Source: Vanilla planifolia
Lineage: Eukaryota; Streptophyta; Magnoliopsida; Asparagales; Orchidaceae
Direction: 5' to 3'
NCBI GenBank assembly: GCA_023846275.1
Contig: CM043874.1
Span: forward strand, 32,343,130 to 32,407,129
Length of the DNA stretch: 64,000 nt
Below, piece by piece: positions 28,591 to 40,600 of the stretch. Each line of letters starts with the position of its first letter. The stretch's first letter is position 1. The translations under genes were made by a program, and so were the position numbers. The notes below the pieces were generated by a model that ran no database searches, was not told where the DNA came from, and saw nothing but the letters and a program-made list of their open reading frames with translations.

Positions 28591-30925
28591 TAAAGCTAAA
28601 ATGAGATAAATTAAAAAAATTAAAAAAATTAAAATATGGCCAACTTAAAGTAATGTTGGTTAGATGAGAGTATAATTGAGTTTCATAATAATTTAACTAA
28701 TTAATAGTGAAATTTTTAAAGAAATAAAGTGATATGCATTGGAAAGTTGCTTTCTCGATCATTTAGATTAGTGTTGAATGGAAACATTTATTAAAGAATG
28801 TAAAAACTTAAAAAGATGAAATATTTAAAAATATAAAAATAATATTACAATTGGTAGACCTGGTTGAGATGGGTTTAATAACATTTGGTTTACCTTGAGT
28901 AGACTTATTTTTGAATTATTATGAATTATCAAATTAAATAAGAATACATCATACTAAATGACTACTTTAATATTGAGAAAAATAATATTTAAAGTAAAAT
29001 AAAATTAATTAGAGCAATGTAATACAACCAAAAAAAAGTAATGCAAATGCATACGACAGGAGATTTAGATTTACATAGTAATAAAACCGATTGAAAACAA
29101 AACAATTATAAAGTAATGAGATAAATTTTATAAAAGTATTGCATTCCAAGTTAGTAAACAGATTGAGCATAATATCCACCATCATCAAATTAGGTACGAA
29201 TCAAAGTCTCTTATATGGAGTACTAAAAACATTAATATATTTAAAAATTAAAAATAAATATTTAATTAAGTAGAGCTAATTGAGACAAGTCCAGCGATAT
29301 TTCTTAAGCGTGACTGAACCCCAATTGCAATTACTGTGAATTACCAATCTAAATAGGCATAAATAAAAATAAATTAATTTTTAAGTAATTGGTAAAAGTA
29401 TAATAATGATGGCATCAGATAAACTGAAGTAATATAATATAACCAAATAACAAAATGACGAAAATTTTACATGAGAAGAGAATAAGAACTTCATTACAAT
29501 ATAACAAAATAATACTAAAAATTTCGAAAAAAATGTTGCAAACATTACAAGAAAGTCGCATTACAAGGTAACAATAAGATTGAGTTTATATCCTGATCGT
29601 CAAATAAAACATGAGTTGAAATGACATTTAACTTTAGGAAGAACTCTGGAAAATAAATTGTTTAAAAATATTGAAATTTATTTGTAATTGGATGGAGCTC
29701 ATTAAGATGAACAAAATGATGTTCTTTTGTCTCATTTGAACTTGATTTGGAATTGGAATGAATATTTAAATAAAATAAAATATGACAATTAAAAACTTTT
29801 ATTTTAATATTAAATAAATATATAATAAATCTTAAATTTATTTAATTAGAGCAATCTAATTTAACAAAATAAAATGAAATAATTTCCACAAAATAGAAGA
29901 ATCATAGATTCATAGTAGTATAACAAAATCAAGAAAAACTTTTTGATGAAATAAGATAAACTATATGAGAAGATTACATTCAGAGATAACAAGGACATAA
30001 AGTATAATATCTATAATCTTCAAATAAAATAAGAATTTAAATACCTCATATAGATAACTATTAAATAAATAAATAAATAAATATGTATAACGTTTGAGTG
30101 TGGTAAATTTAAAAAATGTGAAATAAAAAACTCAAAGTAATGTAAAAGTTACACAAGAGAAGATTTAGAGTTACATAGTAAAATAGCACAATGAAATAAA
30201 ACATTAAAAAATCAGATAAGTCCAATTTAAAATTGTAGATTCTTAAATGAGGTATGAATCAAAATATCTAAAATCAAGCAAAATACTAAGAAATAAAGTA
30301 TTTAAAATTACAAAAATAAATATTTAATTTGATAGAGTTCATCGAGATAAGTCCAATTTAAATAAAAATAACTAATCAAAAATTATTATTGCAATATTCA
30401 TTAAGTAAATAATAAAGTTGATGTAATATAATATAATAAAATTTAAGTCATAGTAATGTCACATAAGAGGAGCTCATATATATAACATAATCTATGCAAA
30501 TTAAAAAGAAAATTCCAAGAGTATAAGGAGATTGGACATAATGATCATAAAACATAGCTCAAAATCAAAAAGCCTTAAAGTACATGCTAAAACCATAAAA
30601 AAATTTAAAATATAAAAATAATATTTAATTTGATAGAGATCAATGCAATGAGTCCAATGAGTTTTTTGTGTCGATAAGAGCTCTTTTGGAATTACTACAA
30701 ATTACACTATTAATTCAACATACATAATAAAAAAATGTTATTTTAAGTTTTACTTAATATATATTAAAGTTGAAATGGGATAAATCCCACAATGTAATAT
30801 AATTGATTAAAACAAATTGAAGAAAAGAGATATATTTTATAACAAAGTTGTATTCTAAGGCCAATTCATGTATGAATATAAATATCTCGTAACGTGTGGA
30901 AAAAATCTAGGGAAAAAATATTTTA

Positions 30926-31262
30926 GGAGTTTTGCATTAATGTTCAAAAATAAAATTGTTATTCTTGAATCGATTATTAATCTATTCATATTATCAAACA
31001 AAGTAACAACTATTATCGTGAGTTATTATTATTATTATTATTGTAAATTCATTATAAGTAGAATAATTAAAAATTATTTTTAAAATACTAGAAATTATTC
31101 GATATTTGAATTTTTTTCCATTTTTGTAATTATCATAACTAATTTTGAGTAGCTATAATTTTAATTATATTATTGAATAATTATTTTTTTGCTCATATTA
31201 TTACTTATGTCAATATGAAATTAAGCTTCACATATAGTTCTTAATAATAATTGAATTAATAA
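30926..31262. repeat. AT-rich segment, left half of an insertion in the satellite
   Basis: The satellite stops near 30,925, just after its AAAATATTTTA box. What follows is AT-rich sequence rich in ATTATT and TAATAATAATTG motifs that does not fit the monomer. It includes a TTATTATTATTATTATTATT run around 31,022-31,041. It passes into the purine-rich block at about 31,263. I see no gene and no recognisable transposon end. Confidence 0.6.
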
Positions 31263-32585
31263 ATTTAAACTAATAATTACAGTGAGAGAGAGGTGTTTAC
31301 AAAAAGAGACAATCATTATGATGAAAAATAATGAAGGGATATTATGAGGGAAAAATAAAGAGAAATAAAAGGACAATGAGATAGAAGAAAGTGAGAATAA
31401 ATAAATAATAGTTAGGAAAGAATTAAAAGAAAAGAAGGATTGTTGTAGAAGGCAACAAGGTTGTGAGAGAATAGAGAGACTTCGAGAAATTGTTTGAGTG
31501 GGAGAAACAAGAAAGAGAGATAGATGAGATATGTGAACAGAGAGAAGATAGTGATAAATTGAGAGTAAGTGGTGATTTAGAAAAGAGAGGTAGAGAGACA
31601 TACTAAAGAGATGGAAAAGAATAGAGAGGCATAAATATATTAAAGAAAGTAAGAGAATAAATCAAGAAAGAGTGATATTAGTGATAAACATATTAGAGAG
31701 ACAAAAATTAGAATGGAAAAATCAAACAAAAGGATTTAAAAGATTAGGAGAAAAATATCGAAAAAGAAACAAATGGAAAGACAGAGATATAACGAGAAAG
31801 AGATGAATGAAAAAAAAGAATGTTAATTGAAGGTTGAGAATTTAAAAGGGGGAGAGAGAGAGGAGAGAAACTTATAGAGTAATGAATATAATTGAAGAGG
31901 GTGATGAAGAAGAAAGTGTGAAAAAAATTAGAGAGGGGAACAATTATAAACAAAAAGTAAGAAAAAGTAGAGAGATAGAATAAGCAAGAAAGAGATAGGG
32001 TAAGAGAGTGATTAAGAGTAAGAAAGATTAATAGAGAGGCAATGGTGACAAAGGGTGTTGTAGGATTAGAGAAGAAAGACAAGGAGGGAGGTTGAAATAA
32101 AAGAATAAGAATGATAGTGACAGATAATGTAGGATGAAGAAAAGAGAATAGAAAGAGACTTAGATGATAAATAGATGTGTGATAGAAGAGAGTGAAAATT
32201 GAAAAGATGGTGCAAGTGAAAGAAAGAGATTTAAAGTGGTTAATGGTAGATGATTAAAAAGAGAGAGGGACATATAAACATAAAAAGTATGAGGGAAATA
32301 AAGAGAGTGTCTGAAAACATGGGGGAGATATGTAAGGGATGGTGTGCAAGTATTGAAATAAAAGAAAGGGAGGTAAAAGGGAAACCAAGAAGATAGAGAT
32401 TAAATAAGTAAGAGAAGGATAGATCGAGACAAGATAGATGAAGAGACATGACTTAGTCAAAAAGATAGAGAGAGATGACTTAGTCAAAAAGTAAGAGGCA
32501 TTAAGAGAGATATTCTATAGAGAGTATTGATAAGGGAAAGAATAATTAGAAGTGCAGATGAAGGAAAGTGAAGAGATAATATGAT
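31263..32585 (+). repeat. Purine-rich (GA) block 1
   Basis: About 1.3 kb in which the + strand is overwhelmingly A and G, with constant GAGAGA, AAAGAGAG and GGAGAG motifs and very few pyrimidines. The minus-strand open frames across it (up to 126 codons) are polypyrimidine translations rich in Ser, Leu, Phe and His with no domain, and I do not regard them as genes. The satellite resumes near 32,586 at the GCTAAAATG box. The insertion therefore replaced roughly the stretch from the end of one monomer to the AT dyad of the next. Recurrent words such as AATAGAGAGGCATAA and AGTGATATTAG suggest a degenerate longer unit rather than pure simple sequence. Confidence 0.8.
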
Positions 32586-35500
32586 ATAAGAAGATATTAA
32601 TGCTAAAATGGAATAATTTGAAATAATATAATATAACAAAATTAAATTGATGTAAAGGTCATATGTGGAAGGATTTAGAGTTACATAAAAATATTACCAA
32701 ATAATAGCAAAATTGTAGTAGAAATGATATAAATGAAACAATAAAACTTTATTACAAGATTCTAAGGACATATAGTGTAACATCCGAGATTGTAAAATGT
32801 GTTACAAATTTATATATCTCATAAAGAATTGTAAAATGATTGAAAATAAAATATTTAAAATATAAAAAATGTGCAGCTAATAGTTAGATAGAGCTCCTCA
32901 GTATGTATCCAAAGTAAATTAGCATAAACAACAAGAAATTATTATTTTAATTTAGGCCAATATATATTAAAACAAAAATAGATAAATTGATGCAATGTAA
33001 TATAGCCAAATAAAAGACATGTAAATGTCACATAAGAGGAAAATTAGACTTCCAAGTTAATATAACAAAACTAAAGAAAATATTTGAAGAGGTAAGAAAA
33101 ATTACTCAAGAAAGTTATATTCTAAGATACAATGAAGATCGAATTTGGCATCCTCGGCATCGCTTCAATTATTAATCTAAAGGCCTCAAAAAGATTGCCA
33201 AAAGCATAGAAAATGACATATTTTAAAAGATTAAAATTTAATATTTATTAGGGTGGTGCTCATCGAGATGAGTCCAATAATGTTTGCTTTGTGTCAACTA
33301 GACATCATTAAAATGTCTACAAATCACCAAATAAAATCTGCATATATAATAAAAAATCATTTTCTAATACAAAGTGAATATATGTTAAAGTAGAAATGAG
33401 ACAAATTGATGCAATATAATATAATAAATCATAGCAATGTGCAAATCAAATGAGATGAGACATAAAGTAGAATAGCAATATTATCAAATAAAACCAAAAA
33501 CTTAATTGAAATGAGATAAATTATATAAAACTATTATACTCAAAGACACTAAAGAGATCAAATGCAACATCCTCAATCATCAAATAAAGTTTGAATTAAA
33601 ATATCATAGAAAGGATGCAAGAAACCTAAAATAACAAATATTAAAATATATTAAAATTAATATTTTATTAGTTAAAGAACATCGAGAGAAGTCCAATGGT
33701 GTTTGTTTTGCCTTGATAAAACTTTTTTCAGGATTATTGTGAATTAAAAAAATTGTAGCAAAATGTTCGAGGAAACAAGATAAATTATTTAAGAAAGCTG
33801 AACTCAAAACAACAAAGGAGATATAGGGCACCATCTTTAGTCATCAAATAAGTTATGAATAAAAATTCATCATAAAGCATTGCAAACTTATAAATCTTAA
33901 CACATAAAAAAATATAAAATCAAATATTGAATTAGATAGAGCTCATTAAGTTAGTCTAATGACATTTGCATCCTTTTGAGGTGATCTCATTTAGAATTTA
34001 TGCTAGTTACCAAAATGAATAAGCATAAATAATAAAAATTTATTATTTTAAATGTATTAAAATAATTATTAATTCTATAATATGTGCAATTGAAACAAGA
34101 AATATTCTAACCAAACCAATGCAATGAAAAAGTCACATGAGAAGATATTTAAAGTTATATTGTATACTAATTAAATGAAAGAAAAACTTTTGAGAAAAAG
34201 AGATAAACCGTACAGAAAAGTTTAATTCCAAGGTGCTTTGCAAATTGAGTGCAATATCACGGATCATCAAATTAGGTACAAATCAACATGATTTGTAAAT
34301 TATTAAAAATATTAGAAAATTAAATATTTTAAAACCTTATAAAAATTAATACTTAGTTGGATAGAACTCATCTAGTTGAGTCCAACAATTTTTATTTTTT
34401 TTAACTATTCTCGATTAAAATTTTGGTGAATTGTTGAAGTAAAAAAGGAATAAATAATAATAAATTGTTAGTTTAATAGCATGTAAATTGATAAAATTAG
34501 AAATGAGATTAATTGAAGCATTATAATAAAACCAAATCAATGTGATGTGAAGGTCTCATGAGACGAGAATTAGAATTTCATTATAATATAACCAAGTGTA
34601 AGTAAACAATTTGTGAAAAGACATAAAGTTTATGAGAAAGTTGCATTCCAAAATAATAAGAAGATCAAGTGCAACATCCTCGATCCTGAAATCAAGTAAG
34701 AATCATATATTTTTTAAAACATGCCAAAACACTTAAAAAAGAATATTTAAATAGATAGTGCTCATTGAGATGACTCTAATGACTTTTGCATCATCTTATT
34801 CAATCATCATTTGGAGTCACTATGAATTACCAAAATAAATAAGCACAAATATTAATAAATTATTATTATAATAGTATGATATATTTTAAAATTAAAAAAA
34901 GATAAATAAAGGTAGTATAACAAAACAAAATCAAGGCGATGTAAATGTTAAATGAAATGGGTATGAGAGTTACTTGAAACGATAAGCAAATTGACAAAAA
35001 ACATACAAAGAAATGAAATAAATTATACATGAAAGAAGCATTGAAAGATATTGAGCAGATTAAGAGTTACATCCTCTATCATAAAATTATGTGCCAATCA
35101 AAATGTCTAAAAGAATTTTCCAAAATCCTAAAAAATATATAATTTAAATTTATAAAAAATTTTAATTGGATAGAGCACATCAAGACAACTCCGATGATGT
35201 TAAATTGTGTCTACTAGATGTCGTTCAGAATTTCTATGAATTATCGAAGAAAATGAGCATAAATAATAATGAATTATTATGTTTTAGTAAGTATATATTA
35301 AAATTGGAATTAGATAGATTGAGGCTTAACCAAATCAAATTAAAAAATTACAGAAATAAGATAATGTTTACGTGAAAGTGTCATTCTAAGATACTAAATA
35401 AATCAAGCATAACATCCTGAATTTTGGAATAAAAAAATAATATTCAATTGGATAGAGATTGTTGACATTAGTCAAATGAAATCTATTTCATCTCAATCAA

Positions 35501-36275
35501 ACTTCCTTTGGAGTTATTATAAATTATCAAAGTAAATAAGTATAAATAATGAAAAGTTATTATTTTTCTGTTAAGCAAATATATATTACAGTAAAAAATA
35601 AGATATATTAAGGGATTGTAATATCACAAAATAAATGGTGATGTAAGTCCAATGAGAGTCAATTTATACCAATATAGCAATAAAACCAAATCGAAGCAAA
35701 ACATTTGAAGAAATTAGATAAATAATACAAGAATGCTACTTTCAAAAATTATAAAGAGATTGAGTGTAACATCCTCCTATCAACAAATTAGGTGAGAATC
35801 AGAATCCCTTGAAAAAATTATTAGAACTTGATAAAATAAAATATTTAAAAATGTAAATAAAATAATATTTAATTTGTTGGAGGCCAATAAGATTATTCTA
35901 ATGATATTTGTTACCTCTCGGTCAAATCCCATTTCAAATTATTGTAAATTACAAAAAATAAATAAGTATAAATAATAATAACTTATTACTTTAATAATAA
36001 GTAATTGTATAAAAAAATTGAAATTAGATAGATTTTTGTGATGTAAAGATAGCATGATAGGGTTTTTGGATATATATTGCAATGTAACAAAAAAATTGAA
36101 AAAATTGAGATAAATTATGTGGAAAAGCTATATTCTAAGACACTAAGGACATCGATTAATATTCTTGAGCATTAAATGAAGTAGAAATTAAAATGTCAAA
36201 TGGTAAAATACTAAAAAATATTCGAAAAATTAAAAAATAAATATTTATTTATGTGGAGCCCGATATGATGAATTC
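32586..36275 (+). repeat. ~404 bp satellite array, forward, after the GA insertion
   Basis: About nine more forward monomers with the same box order. Anchors lie near 32,880, 33,263, 33,690, 33,950, 34,375, 34,765, 35,180, 35,465, 35,890 and 36,255. It ends inside the anchor box near 36,275, where the orientation flips. There is no coding potential. Confidence 0.85.
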
Positions 36276-36948
36276 ATTGTTTTATTTAGTTATATTACAC
36301 AACTTCAATTTACCTTTTTTTAATATATATTTATTTTACATTAACAATAATTTATTATTATTATTTATGAATATCTATATATAATAATTTGTAGTAATTC
36401 AAAATTAGATCTGATCATAATAAAACTAAGGTCAATAGGCAAATCACGTCCACTACATATAACAAAATAATACTTTTATATTTTTATTATTATATTTTCT
36501 ATAATTTTGGTAACTTTTATGAGACATTTTATTTTCTACCTATAAATAATATATATTTTCTTACCATTAAAATAGCATTCTATTTATTTGCTTTGGTAAT
36601 TTATAGTAAATCTAAATGAAGTTTGATCAAGACAAACAAAATTCATGGAACTTGATTTAATGAGCTCTATCGAATTTGTTATTCATTTTTATATTTTTAA
36701 ATATTTTAATGTTTATCAGTTTTTAAAACTTTATTGTCCATTTAACTCATACATTACTTGATAATCAAGGATGATAAAGTTGATCCCCTAATATCATGGA
36801 ATGAAATTTTCTCATACAATCTGTCATTTCTACAATGTTGTTTCTTTGATATGGTTACATTACTGTCAACTCTAACTCTTTTCTCAATTGATAGTTATAT
36901 TGCTTTGTTGTAGTTATATTACATTGATTTAATCAATCTCAATTCTAC
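36276..36948 (-). repeat. Short orientation-flipped satellite block
   Basis: About 1.7 monomers read in reverse. It starts at TTATTTAGTTATATTACACA, the complement of the ATATAACCAAATCAAAG box. It then passes through the complement of the AT dyad (AATAATTTATTATTATTATT) and a reverse anchor near 36,640, and ends near AATCAATCTCAATTCTA. Forward orientation resumes immediately at TAAGTTCAACAACATTTGTT. Confidence 0.78.
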
Positions 36949-37634
36949 TGTAAGTTCAACAACATTTGTTACATCTCTATGAAAACTTATTTCAATTTAC
37001 TTTAAAATAAAAAAAAATGAATAATAGTAAATTATTATTTTAATATTAATTAATTTATATTAAAGTTGAAATTATATAAAGTAAAGAAACATAATATAAT
37101 TAAATCAAAGAGATGTAAGGACTACCTAATAGGAAAATCAGAGATTGATAGTAATACAACTAAATCAAGTAAAAAAAGTTTAAAAAATGACAAATTATAT
37201 AAGAAACATAAATTCCTAGATAAAGGAGATTTTCTACATTGTCCTCAATTGTCAAATTAAGTGCAAATTGAAATATTTTGTGATGTATGAAAATATCATA
37301 GAAAATAAAAATTATTTATATATTAAGTAGAATATTTTTTGGTAGAACTTGTAAAGACTGAGTCCAACAATCTTTTTTTCATCTTGATTAAACCTTATTT
37401 AGAATTATAATGTATATTTAAAGCAATGTAATATAACCAAATCAAAGCGATATGGAGGTCACACGAGAACCCAACATAGCATAATAATAATTTAAGCAAA
37501 TTAATTAAATAAATTGGAAAAAATGACAAACTATATGAGAAAGTGGTTTTCAAAGATACTAAGAAGTTTGGGTGTAACAACCTTGATCATCAAATTAGGA
37601 AAGAAAGATTTCTTATAAAACATGCCAAACCTTA
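36949..37634 (+). repeat. ~404 bp satellite array, last forward monomers
   Basis: About 1.7 forward monomers: anchors near 36,952 and 37,350, the AT dyad near 37,030, and GGGTGTAACAACCTTGATCA near 37,570. Recognisable satellite stops at AAACATGCCAAACC near 37,634. Confidence 0.82.
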
Positions 37635-40600
37635 CCATCTATTGTCTGTTTTTAGGTCATTCCAAGCTTTGCATGTTTATGGCCAAGCATTTTACTATAT
37701 CCCAAGCCAACTCAAGGCTTCCAACAAAATTTTGGCATCTCAAAGTCCATTTATGCTTGTCTTTTCAAGTACAAAATATTTTACAAACCATAGGTATTGA
37801 TTAATGATAAAGCTTAATTTATTCATGTTAATGGTTTTAAGTTAAGCTCCTTCTCTAAGCAAATCTAACTAATCTAATTGAGATCATTAATATTCCTAAC
37901 ATTCGTTCATAGCTTAGTTGAGCCTCCCATGTCCTCATAAATCAAGAACACTCCCTCATAATAAGACCATAGAAGGTCTTTTTAAGGCCTCTTCATGCAT
38001 TCCAAGACTTTTGCCTAGCCCTTCTCAAATTGAAGAAATCCCATGAAGCATTCAACCTAAATTTGGTTGTAAAATTGGAAGCTAAGTTTTGTTTTTTTGG
38101 AATAAACTTTTCTTGTCATAATAAGAGGTTCACTTCAAGAAAAACATTCCTAGTTGTTTATACCAAGATTCTTAATAAATTCGGATTTTTCCTTGCTAAA
38201 TGCTACACCACAATGTATAATAATTTTAATTCTTCCAAGTTTTGTTAAATTTATATCCTTAATAGTACTTTAAAGAAAATGTATCAATTGTAAAAGGCAT
38301 AATAACCTATTTGTTTCCATAATTACATAAGTCATGGTTTTCTCAACTTATAAGCATGATAGAATTTTTAACGAGGATAACATCATGCATATTCAAGTAA
38401 ACTAAAAATTTAGTATCATAGGTATGTTAAAGAATATCAAACATTCTTTGGCTAATGCCAAATTGTCAAAACCAAAATTCATTTTATCATTAAGGTACAC
38501 ATAATTTAACATTTTTTTTACTTTAGTAGTCCTTAAGAGATCACCAAGTATAAATCATTAATTAGTTAAGGAACTCATGACAAAATAATGAATTAAAATT
38601 CTCATCTAACTTTTTTTTAACATTATGTGTATATTTAATATTTTTGCAAATTTGTTAAAGTTAATCCTGACATGATAACAACACCTCGCCTTTAAAGGAT
38701 CATTTAATTAGCATATAAAACAATATATGATTTTTTTGAAACAAGCAATGAATTTCATACATCTTAGTTCTTTTATCTCTATTGGGAGCTTTATAAGAAA
38801 TTTGAAGCTATAATATTCAAGCACTTCACAAATATTTCATCAAACTGAGAGTTATGACATATAATGCATCGCACAGTGTTCATATTCCTGCTTAAGCTAA
38901 GGCAAAATAATTAATTTGTAGCAAAATACTTGATTTTAGTTTCCAAATATGCATCTAAATTGAAGTGCAAAACATGAGGTTAATCTCTTGGTCTATGTAG
39001 AGTTCTACACCACTTTAGATCTCCTTCTCTTCATAATTGCAGCTCTAAACTCTCTTTCTTCCTTGGTCTTCCTAGTTGGAGCCATCTTAAGTTAATCATA
39101 CTTAAAGCACTAAAACAATATCTAACCCAAGCATATCATGGTTTTTTATAGTTAACCAATCGTTAAATGAAGGACTTATCTTAACAAATTAGCACTATGC
39201 AAGACCTTTCGAACCATGAGATCTAAGGCATCTTAATTTCAATGTTTGATATTGAGAGTAGAAAATTACAAAACTATCATTTATTTAGCTTCTTAGAATC
39301 ATATTAGTACCATATAATTATCATAATGTACAATAAGACATATATTTTATCACCATCTAACAATTCCATAGGTCAAACTAGTGTGCAAAAATATTTGTAC
39401 TTATATGATATACATGAAAAAAAATTATTTGTCATACCAGACGATTCATTATTTATCTTTGTTGGTCGTACTTATATGATTACTATAAATTCATTCCTTA
39501 TTATAGTGTTTATACAACATCTTGTCTTGGTATAGTATGTGGGCAATATAACTTAAATTTACACAATTTTTGCAAATTGTTGACCATGCACAATTTTTTG
39601 ATCAGCTTAAAATGTCTGTAGTCAGGTCATGCAATTCTTCACATTTACAGTAACTATTGTTGTTGCCAGCTCAATTTGTAGGTTAGCTTAATTTTGTACG
39701 ATGAGATATTAATAACCTAGCCTTCACACAAGATTTTCATTTTCACTGTAACATATGGTCGTCTAACATTATATTGCATAATATTCACCTAGCATGTTTA
39801 GAAGAAACATACCATTATCACATGAATTTTAGAGGTACTTAAATGATATATTTAATCAAGAATAACACATTTTGGTTAGCAAACTTTAGGGGTGTAATAA
39901 CTATTACATCTAGTTATATGAAAATTTTGTCATACCCATAAGACAGTGAAGCACTTTTATCAATGCTCATTAAATTACTTCACATATATTTTGCATTTGT
40001 ATGATATGTAAACCAATAGTAGGACAAGACATTAATAAAAAATAATAAACATACTAAAACTAATTATAAGACTTCATACTTTGCGATATGTTTTGCTTGC
40101 AAACTAGCTTAACACTATATTATTACAAAGCAAAAATAATACAAGTTTTTCCAATGCTAAGCATATGTCTTGAGAGAGAATAAGATGTGAATTAGTAATA
40201 AAGAAGCTTCTTATGCATACGATGCAAGTCGAAACTCATGCCTCAATGAACATACAAGGCCCATATAAGGCTTACATTACAAAACTAATCCTTTTGCACT
40301 AAACCAAAATTTAGATAACAATGTCACCTACATAAGGAATATGTCTTACCTATAATAAGTATAATGGTTAACTTTTCCATAATGACTTTAAAAAAAAATA
40401 AATATTGTCTGATTATGATATTTAATGTCACACTTTGCCACAAATAGGAGAGGAAGAAAATTGCTTAACTCAACATTTTTAAGACCTCATTTTTTTTATT
40501 ATCACTACATGATTTTGACTCAAAAAAATATATTATGAAATTTCTTCCTTTCTAAAACATGAAGCATGACATGAAGTGGTAATCTTAAGTGCCACATACA

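Larger units (their letters stand above)
8376..30925 (+). repeat. ~404 bp AT-rich satellite array, main forward arm
   Basis: Roughly 55 monomers of the same repeat in forward orientation. Forward anchors (GATGAGTCCAATGACATTTG and variants) recur at about 8790, 9200, 9600, 10006, 10421, 10822, 11157, 11660, 12027, 12448, 12866, 13285, 13660, 14074 and 14485, and so on to about 30,640. Sub-motif order: CCTCATTTGGAATTACTATG; the dyad AATAATAAATTATTATTTTA; TATATATTAAAGCTAAAATG; ATATAACCAAATCAAAGTGA; TGTAAAGGTCACATGAGAGG; ATTAGAGTTACATAGTAATA; GAAGAAATGAGATAAATTAT; AAAGTTGCATTCCAAGATAC; GGAGATCGAGTGTAACATCC; CATCAAATTAGGTATGAATC; AATATTTAATTGGATAGAGC. Copies are strongly diverged from each other. 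Several are truncated or internally duplicated. I see no gene anywhere in the arm. Confidence 0.88.

Noticed and set aside
8376..30925. Evenly spaced repeats considered as a CRISPR-like array
   Set aside because: The spacing unit is itself repeated (no unique spacers), the period is ~404 bp, and the genome is eukaryotic.
31221..32487. Several minus-strand open frames of 69-126 codons
   Set aside because: They are polypyrimidine translations of GA block 1, overlap one another, are rich in Ser/Leu/Phe, and have no domain.
37543..38248. Overlapping + strand frames of 60-85 codons
   Set aside because: No recognisable domain, several frames are open at once, and they lie at the edge of the satellite. 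Chance.
39005..39085. 26-codon minus-strand frame MAPTRKTKEERE...
   Set aside because: It is too short and has no supporting context, though its basic composition is gene-like. It may be debris of a gag start.
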